A DNA stretch of 64,000 nucleotides from DAOLCO01 sp964612555 (GTDB taxonomy: Bacteria > Bdellovibrionota_C > UBA2361 > SZUA-149 > DAOLCO01), in NCBI GenBank assembly GCA_964612555.1, contig CAZTBW010000003.1, positions 124,001 through 188,000 of the forward strand, given 5' to 3'. The stretch's first letter is position 1. The number at the start of each line of letters is the position of its first letter. Under the pieces are notes generated by a model, which saw only the letters and a program-made list of their open reading frames with translations, ran no database searches and was not told the DNA's origin. A program made the position numbers and the translations under genes. Shown piece after piece: positions 24,953-33,627 of the stretch.

Positions 24953-25074
24953 AAATTACTTACAAATGCTTATTCATATATAAAAACATACTGTATTTAA
25001 CAGAAATTAAGGTTTCTGTCCAGTCCACAGAGACATGAAAATTAATATATTATACTATAATCATTGATAAAATT

Positions 25075-25112
25075 TTTGAAAAACTACTTAAATACTGAAA
25101 CAGAATCAGTAT
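25075..25112 (-). terminator. Terminator after yggX
   Basis: AATACTGA (25090-25097) and TCAGTATT (25105-25112) form an eight-bp stem with a seven-base loop; on the minus strand it is followed within ten bases by GTTTTTC. The stem overlaps the yggX stop codon, closing the long minus-strand run before the polysaccharide operon. Confidence 0.5.
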
Positions 25113-25402
25113 TATTTCCCTCTTTCAGGGTTTTCGACCTCAAGTTGAGAAGCCGAACTGCTTTCATTCAGACCAAGAAAGACCTTCATTTGTTCCAAAA
25201 GCGTATTGTAGTCGTTCGGGTCTGCAAGGTTCAGGCGATATTCATTAATTACCTTGATCATCATATCTTCTGACCATAACCTCCACGCCCGTTCAGATAC
25301 ATGCTTCAAGATCAACTCACCCAATTCACCAGAAAAAGGTGCGGACTGAAGAGCCGGCAACTCTTCTTTAAATTTACTACAAACAAGTTTTTTTTCAGAC
25401 AT
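25112..25402 (-). CDS. yggX: YggX-family Fe(2+)-trafficking / oxidative damage protein
   Basis: 96 residues. The N-terminal cysteine in KLVCSKFKEE, then APFSGELGELI (PGELG motif), AWRLWSEDMM, VINEYRLNLAD and LLEQMKVFLG follow the YggX pattern throughout. Family members protect Fe-S enzymes from oxidants and may carry labile iron; the cysteine is the functional residue. It is 19 bases downstream of the SctQ-like gene and so probably on the same message, although it is an ordinary housekeeping protein. Confidence 0.88.
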   Translation of the reverse strand: MSEKKLVCSKFKEELPALQSAPFSGELGELILKHVSERAWRLWSEDMMIKVINEYRLNLADPNDYNTLLEQMKVFLGLNESSSASQLEVENPERGK

Positions 25403-25421
25403 GGCGATTTCTTCTAATTTT

Positions 25422-26516
25422 CTAGGCAGAAATAATATGAATACCCACTTTTTGATCTATGAACCCTAATGTACCCTTAGCCACAACTTCTCCACTGATA
25501 ACAAGTTGCACCACAGACGATACAGGGGTTTTGGTTTTATAATATTTGGGAGCACTTGACAACTCACTGATATGCACGACCTCGTCAATAAGCACTACCT
25601 GAACCCTGGTACCATCTTGTTCTATTGAAGTTTGATCCTCAAGAGCCAAGTCTTCACCGGAAGTATAATCAACAAGAAAGTATTCTTCAGAACACATGAT
25701 CTTTCCAATGGCTTTCTGCTCCAAATTCAGAAAAACATGGCGAACATTGGAGATCGACTCCTGTTCAAGCACGATGACTGAACCCACTTGCAAGTACTCA
25801 AGCAACTCACCCGGATGCACCCAGAAATTAAATAAGGGCACTGTATACCTCAGCAACTGATCAGTCTTTGCAAAAGTTTCCAATGAAGTATTCAGATAAG
25901 GTAAGATCACTACTCCACCATTTTTGTAAAAAGAGACCAAAGGCTGAGGAAGAACAACATCAACAGTAAAACAATCGGTACCGAACGTAAATGATAAAGA
26001 AAGAACTTCTCCTTTATATTCTTGAAAATCGGCATGTGCTGTTTCTCCTGTAAAAACCAGCTTATACTTTAATTCGTTATTCCCCGAAGCACATAGAGAC
26101 TGAATCGTTTTCATAATGAAATATTCAAGGGCAACCTCGGAAAAGGAAATCCTTGATGCGGACTCCGCATTGGAAGGCAAGTTCGAATTCCCGAAAATAC
26201 CTGATATCTTATCCACTCCGGCACCCGAAAGTAAGACCATTCCATCAGCACCATCCACGATAAAACCAAAACCTCTCTCAGCTACATCCGAGATACCATT
26301 CCGGCACCTGACCTTTATTTGCGTTTCATGAGCACCAAATGAAGTGAAAAATTTTATCATGTCACTACGAAAATCAGTCACGAGGGCGGAAACATTCAGA
26401 CACGAAAAATTATTTTCGCCTGCAAGGAACTCAGAGGAAATGCTACCAAAGGTGGAAGGATCCCATGGTTCGAAGCTGGAACCCTTGGTAGAATTAAGGG
26501 AAACTCGGGTATTCAA
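25422..26516 (-). CDS. SctQ/FliM-N-like C-ring protein with SpoA domains
   Basis: 364 residues. The last 60 residues (VVLIDEVVHISEL, then VVQLVISGEVVAKGTLGFID and GIHIISA) show the hydrophobic pattern of a SpoA domain as in FliN and SctQ. A second, weaker SpoA-like half precedes it (about 225-290, beginning VHPGELLEYLQVGSVIVLE). The N-terminal 200 residues are unassigned, as in SctQ proteins. Length matches SctQ (300-370). SctQ forms the cytoplasmic sorting platform of type III secretion. It starts at TTG 26516 overlapping the coiled-coil gene by four bases; a stop lies just upstream in frame, so TTG is the earliest start. FliM is less likely because the CheY-binding N-terminus is missing. 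Confidence 0.65.
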   Translation of the reverse strand: MNTRVSLNSTKGSSFEPWDPSTFGSISSEFLAGENNFSCLNVSALVTDFRSDMIKFFTSFGAHETQIKVRCRNGISDVAERGFGFIVDGADGMVLLSGAGVDKISGIFGNSNLPSNAESASRISFSEVALEYFIMKTIQSLCASGNNELKYKLVFTGETAHADFQEYKGEVLSLSFTFGTDCFTVDVVLPQPLVSFYKNGGVVILPYLNTSLETFAKTDQLLRYTVPLFNFWVHPGELLEYLQVGSVIVLEQESISNVRHVFLNLEQKAIGKIMCSEEYFLVDYTSGEDLALEDQTSIEQDGTRVQVVLIDEVVHISELSSAPKYYKTKTPVSSVVQLVISGEVVAKGTLGFIDQKVGIHIISA

Positions 26517-27004
26517 TTTTTCTTATCTCTCTTATTTGTAAATAACTCTTCAATTGAGTAATCTTCATAGGCATTGTTAATAATCATATCAACTGAATCT
26601 CTCATTTCAGTCAATTTCTCGACTACCCTTCTCGAATTAAAGGCATCTCCCAGTTCACTTTTAAGTTGCAACAGTTTCTTCTCTGCATTTTTTAGCAGAT
26701 CCTGGCATGCTTCTTCTTCTTTTTTTAATTCATTCAGATCACTCATCAATCTTTTTTTGATATTATCAACTCTTCCCAAGATACTACTTTGACCACTGAT
26801 GAATCCGGCACCTGCACTCTCATATCTTACCTTTTGCAGTTCTTCAAAAGTGCTGGAAGTCCTTGACACTGTTTCTTCAAGCAAAAGAAGTCGCTCATCA
26901 AATATCTTTTGTACCCTGTTCAACTCAGCAGAGATATCACTTTCTTCAGCTTTATGTTTGATTAACAAAGGAGAAAGTTTTTTTTCTGATTCATGCTGAC
27001 TCAT
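26513..27004 (-). CDS. FliJ/SctO-like coiled-coil protein
   Basis: 163 residues from the ATG at 27004, overlapping the preceding gene by 14 bases. Almost all of it is predicted to be two long amphipathic helices, and the second contains RRVVEKLTEMRDSVDM, similar in style to the end of FliJ/SctO stalk proteins. No cysteines other than one, no signal peptide. Its position immediately before a SctQ-like gene is where sctO/sctP genes normally sit. SctO links the secretion ATPase to the SctV export gate, and a SctV-like gene is in this run. Coiled coils are easily over-assigned, so SctL or an unrelated protein remain possible. Confidence 0.5.
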   Translation of the reverse strand: MSQHESEKKLSPLLIKHKAEESDISAELNRVQKIFDERLLLLEETVSRTSSTFEELQKVRYESAGAGFISGQSSILGRVDNIKKRLMSDLNELKKEEEACQDLLKNAEKKLLQLKSELGDAFNSRRVVEKLTEMRDSVDMIINNAYEDYSIEELFTNKRDKKN

Positions 27005-27251
27005 CACTACCCGACCGGATATCAAAAGTGCTAAAAGTATCTCGCAAAAAAGTAAGTAACAAGGGTCTTAGGACCTGTGGGTCTACTGATCTAAGTTCAG
27101 AAATAAGAGAGGCATGAGCATTGATACGCTCATCAATACCCAGAACTTCCTTTGCCTTATCTGAATCAAACAGCATTGCATATAAAACTAATGCTCTTAT
27201 GCGATCAGGAAGCAGACGCAGTTTTTGTATAATTGAAGTATCATTTTTCAT
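26991..27251 (-). CDS. Small helical protein, resembles the FliG N-terminal domain
   Basis: 86 residues, with GAAGAG upstream of the ATG. The pattern RIRALVLYAMLFDSDKAKEV, then ERINAHASLISELRSVDP and QVLRPLLLTFLRD resembles the FliG N-terminal domain, the helical piece that binds the MS-ring protein FliF. No FliG middle or C-terminal domain is present. It sits directly between a SctJ-like ring lipoprotein and the FliJ/SctQ-like genes, where an adaptor (SctK in classical systems) would be expected. The match is by eye and short; an unrelated helical protein is possible. Confidence 0.4.
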   Translation of the reverse strand: MKNDTSIIQKLRLLPDRIRALVLYAMLFDSDKAKEVLGIDERINAHASLISELRSVDPQVLRPLLLTFLRDTFSTFDIRSGSDESA

Positions 27252-27272
27252 AAGTCTCTTCAGTATAAAATA

Positions 27273-27995
27273 TTATCGCCTTGCCCACCAGTACCCTATA
27301 ATAAAACCGCTGAACAAAAAAAGCATAAGTATCGTAACAAGTTGTATTCCAACCGAAACCTTTTCCCGATCAAGAACATGAAAGGAAAAAGGTTCGAACA
27401 CGATGAGGTGAAAGTCAAATCTGCTTTTTCGATTATTCGCCTGTACCCCATCCCCAAAAATATACGATCGTACATCTTTAAGCTGATATCGATAGTGAGC
27501 GCTGAAATGTCTATCCGCAAGAATTTTTTCAATAATAGAGTGAACGGTATCAATAGTGCGATCCTGAGAATCAAACCACACAATATCTTCCATCTGATGC
27601 AATTCCTGAGAACAGGAAACATGAAAAATAGCATCATGTGATGTTACTATTTTACGAACTTCAGAAAGCACATCCTTATCCGGTATGCCAACTGAAGACT
27701 TTCTGGGAATAAAGAAATCAGATAAGGAAGTATCTTTGTCACAGCCCGAATCTATTATTGGTAAAACATTCCGAAATATAAAATAGGTACGTTCCAGATG
27801 TTGTTCAGGTACCGTAATAACGGCAGTATCTGAGTGCACGACTGTCCTTGAGAGCACACCTGAACTACTCAGTAAAGCATCTAACCTGAGACCTTTGTGA
27901 GCCGCACCCTCATACACTATGACATCTGAGTTATTACAGGCAGTAAAATAACTACATAGAATAAACAGCAGTACGATTCTTTTTATGATTTTCAT
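27273..27995 (-). CDS. SctJ-like ring lipoprotein (divergent)
   Basis: 240 residues. A signal peptide ends in the lipobox FTAC (Cys20). A small alpha/beta domain follows (about 25-80, VIVYEGAAHKGLRLDALL, then AVITVPEQHL), a linker, a second domain (about 95-200) and one C-terminal transmembrane helix (about 213-236) with a short basic end. This lipid anchor, two ring-building domains and single C-terminal helix is the layout of SctJ/PrgK, the inner-membrane ring of type III secretion. Sequence identity is evidently low, so the call leans on architecture and neighbours. It is first of the four-gene sub-run SctJ, FliG-N-like, FliJ-like, SctQ-like. Confidence 0.5.
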   Translation of the reverse strand: MKIIKRIVLLFILCSYFTACNNSDVIVYEGAAHKGLRLDALLSSSGVLSRTVVHSDTAVITVPEQHLERTYFIFRNVLPIIDSGCDKDTSLSDFFIPRKSSVGIPDKDVLSEVRKIVTSHDAIFHVSCSQELHQMEDIVWFDSQDRTIDTVHSIIEKILADRHFSAHYRYQLKDVRSYIFGDGVQANNRKSRFDFHLIVFEPFSFHVLDREKVSVGIQLVTILMLFLFSGFIIGYWWARR

Positions 27996-28021
27996 ACATG
28001 CGACGAGTCATAAAAAACCTG

Positions 28022-29254
28022 TTATCGGGGAATCAAACAGACTACCATTTCAAAAGAACCAAGACGTACCTTATCACCGTGTGCAAGCGATACACTCGAA
28101 TCAATCTGTTGATAGTCACCATTTCCGGCTTTCTTGACAAAAGTTCCATGCTCACTCATCAGATCCTGGAGTAGCACTGTGCCGTTCCCTTCTACCTGTA
28201 AAAGGCAATGAGGGGTCGATATTGCAGAATCCTGTATAATGAGATCATCTTCTCGCAAGGATTGTCTTCCAATAAACTGTCTTCCCATACGGATTTCAAA
28301 TGATAAACCTTGTTTATCGTTGGTATAGTTAACAAACCATCCAATCAACATAGCACCTTCTCCTTTACTTAAACCTTGCTTTTTAACCTGAGAAAAACCT
28401 GAAATCTGAGACTCCTGCCTCACAACTTCAGATGATATATCGTGCTTTGGCAAATTGTGCTTCCTGCCAAAATTATCAGGGGCACTTTCAGGTTCCTGTA
28501 CCTCGGGTCTCTGTTTTACCAGATCACCTTGTACCTCTTCCCTGGGATGGGAAACATTTTTCCCTGACAGGTCATGATATCCCTCCTGAGAAGAAGCTCT
28601 CTGAAGTGGGGTTACTCTTTTAACAGAACTCTCACGTTCTTCTGAAGCCTCCTCACTCGCCATATCCTGAATGACGGGTTTCTTCTTTTTACGTTTTCTC
28701 TTACGCTTCTTCCTTATCTCAGAAGAGTTCTCCTGAAGAACTTCGGATTCCGATGTTTCCTGGTCTTCGTCCATCTCTTCATCTTCTTCGGAAGAAACGA
28801 CTTTCCTGTCCCCGGAAAAGTGCAGTCTGGATCTGCTTTCATTAAAACTTGTTCTGCCAATTTCTTTCTCTTCTACTTTCTTTTCCACCGGTTCAGGAAC
28901 TCTTGCAGCTGAATCACTCATACCTGTCTCAGCTTCAGAATCCTCAAAATCAGAATGATCGAAATCTACCCCGGACTTCATTAACAAATCAGAATGAGGA
29001 TTAAGATATCCTTTCCCCTTCCCTGTGTCTCTAAAAACATCAGAATCTGCCTCCTCATTAACCTCAGAAGAAGCGTCCCCATAAAATGTTTTCTGCCGTA
29101 ATCGTGATTTACGCTGAAGCTCTCTTGTGCTTGTATCCTCATCACCAGAGCCAAGATCAAACCCGCACATACCACACTTAACCGCAGTTGATGGCATCAA
29201 ACTCTTACAGGACGGGCAACGAATAAATGTTAGTTCTATCTCATTTGCTGACAT
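28022..29254 (-). CDS. Zinc-ribbon and FHA domain protein
   Basis: 410 residues in three parts. An N-terminal zinc ribbon has CPSC (Cys13, Cys16) and CGMC (Cys27, Cys30). A long acidic, low-complexity middle (about 40-300) contains the basic block RKKRKRKRKKKK. The C-terminal FHA domain (about 310-405) has GRQFIGRQSL, AISTPHCLL, EHGTF and LAHGDKVRLG; the Gly-Arg and Ser-x-x-His positions that read phosphothreonine are kept. It likely binds a phosphorylated partner, for example a substrate of the kinase at 42077. It is a paralogue of the protein at 43484-44485. No membrane segment. Confidence 0.75.
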   Translation of the reverse strand: MSANEIELTFIRCPSCKSLMPSTAVKCGMCGFDLGSGDEDTSTRELQRKSRLRQKTFYGDASSEVNEEADSDVFRDTGKGKGYLNPHSDLLMKSGVDFDHSDFEDSEAETGMSDSAARVPEPVEKKVEEKEIGRTSFNESRSRLHFSGDRKVVSSEEDEEMDEDQETSESEVLQENSSEIRKKRKRKRKKKKPVIQDMASEEASEERESSVKRVTPLQRASSQEGYHDLSGKNVSHPREEVQGDLVKQRPEVQEPESAPDNFGRKHNLPKHDISSEVVRQESQISGFSQVKKQGLSKGEGAMLIGWFVNYTNDKQGLSFEIRMGRQFIGRQSLREDDLIIQDSAISTPHCLLQVEGNGTVLLQDLMSEHGTFVKKAGNGDYQQIDSSVSLAHGDKVRLGSFEMVVCLIPR

Positions 29255-29423
29255 AATAATTTCTCTGTTTTCTTACATCGCCTGGATTTAGAATATTAGG
29301 ATTGATAAAAAAAATACATTTCAAGACACCAGATTAACTTTTATATCGAACATTCCTGCATTTATCTTGAACTTTAAATGCAATATTTCCTATAATATTA
29401 GTATCTTAAATAGACTGCTGTCT

Positions 29424-31076
29424 CTATAAAACAAACTGGGAAAGTAAAACCAGTATGGAGGCGAAAATTAACAGTATTACAATTGAGGCAGTAATTGTGA
29501 AGCTTTTTGTGTGCGTTGTCGGAGGCGTATATGCCTCATATGAATAATTTTCCATTGATTCTTCCAGGTTATAATCAATATAGTTCAATTCATCAGCATT
29601 CCTTAGTTTTTTGACTTGATTCTTCTGAAACTGCTCAAAAATAAGAGCAATATCTCCAGCCTCTTCCCCAGTGGAATTACTCTTGGTATTACTTTTTTCC
29701 ACCTCCTGGATTGGTGTATCCTGAGATTCTATATCAGGTTTAATTTCAGGCTCCGGTATTTCTTCAACAGGAAGTTCCGGGGACTGATCAAAATCTTCCG
29801 ATACCTCAACATCCGACTCCAATTCCGATTCTATCTGAGGTTCTGCATCATTCAGAGAATCCGTCTCTTCTACAAGATTTTGACTGGCAAAATATCGGGA
29901 GTTTTGAACTTTTCTTTCCAGATTCTCAATAATATTTTCTTTAGCTATCTCATTAAAACCGGAGAGCTCTTCATATGAAGTTGAGACTTCGCTATCCCCC
30001 CCCCCTTCAAGCCAAGCCTTGTGCTGGGCTTCATTTAAATTGGATAAATAGAGCTCGGCATTTGGACCAAGAGATATCTTCAGTGGTTGAGTATTAGGGA
30101 AAAAAGTTTCTCTATTAAAATCAAGTTTTGAACTATTTACCTTTGTCCCATTACTACTAAGGTCTGTAATACCGTATTGGTCTTTATAAACCGTAATACT
30201 TACATGGTGTCTGGAAATAAACGCAGCATTAATCCAGATAGAATGAACAGGGTCTCGACCAATACTGAGTGTTTGCCCCTCACCCAAAGGCAAGAGTTTT
30301 GGATTTACAAGGGAAGAATCCGAACGAACAGTATGAGTCGTAAGACCGGAATAAAACGGGACGCCATCCTTCGATAGTTCATCAATGATTTCTTCCAGGT
30401 CTTGTTCACTCTTAAGAAATACAAGCTTCGCTGAGGGACTCAGCTCAATACGGTCACCTCCATCAAGTTCTTTGGCTTCACGCCCAATATGCCTGCCATT
30501 TACCGATAGATTACTATCAGAAGAAACGGTTTCAATAACAAAGGAGGAAGTACTTCTCTTGATAACGGCATGTTTGGAGTGTAAAGACGGATGATCCATC
30601 CGAAAAAGACATTCACGAGATCGACCAATAAAACAATTTGACACCTTTGAGAGGCTTATACCTACCCTGGGACTTGATAGAGACTGAATTGCAGGAAACA
30701 ATTTCTCTTCTTCAAATACAAGATTTTCCAGTATCTCCTTGTTGGAAGCAGATTTTCGGGAATTATCGAGAACAAATTCACTGACAGAATGATCTACCGA
30801 AATTATCGTTATAAAAACGGAATCTATACAGAGCTGCACTGACCTTGAATGAAGACCCGCCCATGAAGGCGAAAAATCAACCTCATTATCACGAAATGCG
30901 GAGCATCTAAAGGTATTCCCGAAACTTTTCTCAAGCAGAACTTCAAATTCAAATTTAACCCCATCAAGAATCAGATGTGAAGTTTCAAGAGAACCGATTC
31001 GAGCGTATGCACGCTTCAAGAGTACAATTTCGCTCTCACTATCACCATCATTGAAATCAACCTCAACAATAAACAT
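29424..31076 (-). CDS. Double FHA protein with C-terminal membrane anchor
   Basis: 550 residues. An N-terminal FHA-like region (about 1-110) is weak; two clear FHA domains follow. The first (about 140-220) has CFIGRSRECLF and HSKHAVI, the second (about 262-345) has LSIGRDPVHSI, ISRHHVSI and LSSNGTKVN, all with intact phosphothreonine-binding residues. Then come an acidic Pro/Glu-rich linker (about 360-510) and one transmembrane helix at the very end (about 526-549). Tandem FHA plus membrane helix recalls SctD/CdsD of type III systems, but the periplasmic domains are missing. A G10 tract encodes Gly358-360 just after the second FHA. It starts six bases after the pseudokinase stop. Confidence 0.75.
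   Translation of the reverse strand: MFIVEVDFNDGDSESEIVLLKRAYARIGSLETSHLILDGVKFEFEVLLEKSFGNTFRCSAFRDNEVDFSPSWAGLHSRSVQLCIDSVFITIISVDHSVSEFVLDNSRKSASNKEILENLVFEEEKLFPAIQSLSSPRVGISLSKVSNCFIGRSRECLFRMDHPSLHSKHAVIKRSTSSFVIETVSSDSNLSVNGRHIGREAKELDGGDRIELSPSAKLVFLKSEQDLEEIIDELSKDGVPFYSGLTTHTVRSDSSLVNPKLLPLGEGQTLSIGRDPVHSIWINAAFISRHHVSITVYKDQYGITDLSSNGTKVNSSKLDFNRETFFPNTQPLKISLGPNAELYLSNLNEAQHKAWLEGGGDSEVSTSYEELSGFNEIAKENIIENLERKVQNSRYFASQNLVEETDSLNDAEPQIESELESDVEVSEDFDQSPELPVEEIPEPEIKPDIESQDTPIQEVEKSNTKSNSTGEEAGDIALIFEQFQKNQVKKLRNADELNYIDYNLEESMENYSYEAYTPPTTHTKSFTITASIVILLIFASILVLLSQFVL
29996..30005. repeat. C10/G10 homopolymer inside the double-FHA gene
   Basis: Ten consecutive C on the plus strand (coding-strand G10, the codons for Gly358, 359, 360 and the first base of Asp361). 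In frame here. It lies in the unconserved start of the linker, so protein constraint does not explain it. Slippage would separate the FHA part from the acidic linker and membrane anchor. Confidence 0.85.
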
Positions 31077-31082
31077 AAAATC

Positions 31083-33602
31083 CTACTCATCCAGAGTATT
31101 TTTCTTTAAAGAATCAGGTATTTCCTGATCAACAGTTACCCAGTGATACTTATTATAAAGCTCACGAACCTCGGGATCCTTCTCCTTTCGATACGCACGC
31201 AGAATCCTTTGTAAAGTTACCAGATCATTTTTCCCAATTAAGGCTCGTACACTCGCAAGTCGTACCTCTTTAATTTCGTGAGATAAATAAGGAAAAACTT
31301 CTGTAGAAGTTAAAATCGCAGAAAGACGCTCCGCCGCCTGTGTTATGTAATATGGATCTCCAGTCTGAACAAGCGCAGAGAATAAACCATGCTGAGATAT
31401 GGGCATAAGTCGGAGAAACGCCTCTTCTATTTCCTCTTCTGTTGATTCATCTTTCAAAGCCAATATTCCCACAGAATAGGCATAACTGGCTCTCTTTCCC
31501 CAAAAATTCTTTTTAAGCCAGGTAATTAATTCAAGAGCAATTTTTTTCCTGGCTCCTCTTCTTTGCAGAATATCCATTGCCCGATTTAATATTTCGGTAT
31601 CTTTAGATACCACACAAAGCCGATACATCACTTCTTCCCATCTGAAATCGTCCCATTCTACGAATACTTCCATATCTTCGTAAGAAGCCGAACCAAAAGC
31701 AATCTTGTGAAAAACCTGCCTGGTGTCATTATTCAGAGTTGATCCTTTAGCCATGGTAAGAAAATATTTTTCAAAAGGATTTAACTCAAAACGCTCGACA
31801 TAATGGGAGATTATAGCATTACTAAGCGTATCATTTTCAAATACCTGATTGTCGAGTATGATGAACAAAGCTTCTTTAAGCTCCTCATCACTAAGCTTAT
31901 CCAGGCTGATATCAATATCGCCATACAATTCCCTGACGGGAGGAGGCAGCACAAACAGAACCGGTCTCGACACTTCTTTTGGGAGTTTTCTGTAATATGC
32001 CGTAATTATAAAATCCCTGAGAATAGGCATAAAAATGTGAGGGCTTGAGTCCTTTGCCAGTAAAGCGGCAAGCTGAAATGAAACAGTCTTATCAAGTGCA
32101 AATAACCTTCGCATAGCCCCTTGCCTGGAGTCAGGCATAGCTTCAGGGTCAATTGCCGTAAAGAGGTACGACATTACTTCCATTAATGCATCATCAGAAG
32201 AAGTGCTCTGTATCCGCTTTAGAGAACCGGATATTGCATCAACAAATTCGGAATAACCAAGCTCCTTTGAGTAAGAATCAAAAAGCTCCAGGTACGAACC
32301 TGAAATATGTGAAGATATCCTCTTTGAGGCTATAAAACGGGCAAGAACCGCATCCCATGAAAGTTTTTTTCCGATTATCGATTTAAGAGCAGTTATTCTG
32401 TCATTCAGATCCTTACTTTCATCAAAAAGATAAAGTAAATTGCTCTTCTGATCACTGGAGTTCATTTCATCATATACCAACCGTACCTCAGCACTAAGTT
32501 CATCAGGGCTCACGGCGATATATTTAAAAGTTAAAAATAGTATCAGTGCAATTCCTGAACCGATAACTATCGTTGATAACCATATTAATAATACAATGAT
32601 TCGGGAAGATGATTGCTTTTTTTTGCGTTTGGAAGGGCTGTTTTTAACTTTCTTCTTTTCAGCTTCTGTAACACTGCTCTTGTTCTCTCTTACAGAAACA
32701 TCAGCGGTATCCTCTTTTTTCCTACTACTACCCGATTTATTTTGCACTTTAATAAGATCCAGTGCCTGCCATTTCACTGCGGGTAGATCGAACACCCCAG
32801 TCTGAATCCCGCTTTTAAGTAATCCGAGCACCTCTTCAGCGCTGGAAATTCGCTTTACGGGGTCAGTAGATAGACAATTTCCAATGAGTTGATCATACCA
32901 CTCGGGCAAAGCTGAATTAGTTTGTGAGGGTGCGGGAACTCGCCTTAGTAAAGGAATCTCATCTTTTTGTTTCTCAGATTGAGATGGATCTCCAACAGAT
33001 AAAAAATAACCAACCGCTCCCAAAGAATATATATCACTCTTTTCTGAAGACTCGCCATTTATTCTCTGCTCTGGAGAAATATAGTCCAGTAAAGACATGA
33101 TAGAGATATTCATTGTCTTTTTGTCACTACCTTCAAACGCACCAAGACAAGGCAGAAGAATGACCTCTGAATCATTAAGCAATCTAAAGGAAGACAGACA
33201 TAAATCACCAATGTACAATCCCTGTGCATGGTACCGGGCTACCTCAGTGGAACATTTGATAAAATTCGAAATAACAGAATTCTGGTTTGTAAGATCAGAA
33301 ACCAGTGGTTTTGATGCAAACCATTCGGTAAAACAAAAGGGATAACCACCTTTATCTATGCCATAGCGAAGCACCGCATACGGACTGTCAGCACAAGCTT
33401 CCACCATCTTGTGAAAAAAATCTATTTGTTTATGTTCTTCATGTCCTCCTTCAAATAGAGAATATCTGGATATGACCAGCATACTTCTTCTCTCTTCCAA
33501 CGGATGCTCATAAACCTGATTACATCTTGTCTCACTTATAAGCGAACGCAGAGAAGTACTTTTGCGTAACTCCAGCTGCCTATATGAAAATATATCACTC
33601 AT
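31083..33602 (-). CDS. Membrane pseudokinase with C-terminal helical repeats
   Basis: 839 residues from the ATG at 33602; an upstream in-frame start would overlap the SctV-like gene and lacks support. The N-terminal 265 residues follow a Ser/Thr kinase fold (YISPEQRI, SDIYSLGAVGYFL, DPVKRISSAEEVL) but the catalytic residues are gone: HRDLKPEN reads YIGDLCLSSF (His, Arg, Lys and Asn lost), DFG reads CLG, and no glycine loop or clear beta-3 lysine is seen. A basic linker and one transmembrane helix (about 334-361) follow, then about 475 residues of helices resembling HEAT repeats near the end. It probably scaffolds or senses rather than phosphorylates. It lies between SctV-like and double-FHA genes. 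Confidence 0.75.
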   Translation of the reverse strand: MSDIFSYRQLELRKSTSLRSLISETRCNQVYEHPLEERRSMLVISRYSLFEGGHEEHKQIDFFHKMVEACADSPYAVLRYGIDKGGYPFCFTEWFASKPLVSDLTNQNSVISNFIKCSTEVARYHAQGLYIGDLCLSSFRLLNDSEVILLPCLGAFEGSDKKTMNISIMSLLDYISPEQRINGESSEKSDIYSLGAVGYFLSVGDPSQSEKQKDEIPLLRRVPAPSQTNSALPEWYDQLIGNCLSTDPVKRISSAEEVLGLLKSGIQTGVFDLPAVKWQALDLIKVQNKSGSSRKKEDTADVSVRENKSSVTEAEKKKVKNSPSKRKKKQSSSRIIVLLIWLSTIVIGSGIALILFLTFKYIAVSPDELSAEVRLVYDEMNSSDQKSNLLYLFDESKDLNDRITALKSIIGKKLSWDAVLARFIASKRISSHISGSYLELFDSYSKELGYSEFVDAISGSLKRIQSTSSDDALMEVMSYLFTAIDPEAMPDSRQGAMRRLFALDKTVSFQLAALLAKDSSPHIFMPILRDFIITAYYRKLPKEVSRPVLFVLPPPVRELYGDIDISLDKLSDEELKEALFIILDNQVFENDTLSNAIISHYVERFELNPFEKYFLTMAKGSTLNNDTRQVFHKIAFGSASYEDMEVFVEWDDFRWEEVMYRLCVVSKDTEILNRAMDILQRRGARKKIALELITWLKKNFWGKRASYAYSVGILALKDESTEEEIEEAFLRLMPISQHGLFSALVQTGDPYYITQAAERLSAILTSTEVFPYLSHEIKEVRLASVRALIGKNDLVTLQRILRAYRKEKDPEVRELYNKYHWVTVDQEIPDSLKKNTLDE

Positions 33603-33627
33603 CACGTATAAAATAATTATGCTATTG

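Noticed and set aside
29424..31076. SctD/CdsD call for the double-FHA protein
   Set aside because: FHA domains and a membrane helix fit, but the helix is at the extreme C-terminus and no periplasmic ring domains follow, so only a loose resemblance is claimed.
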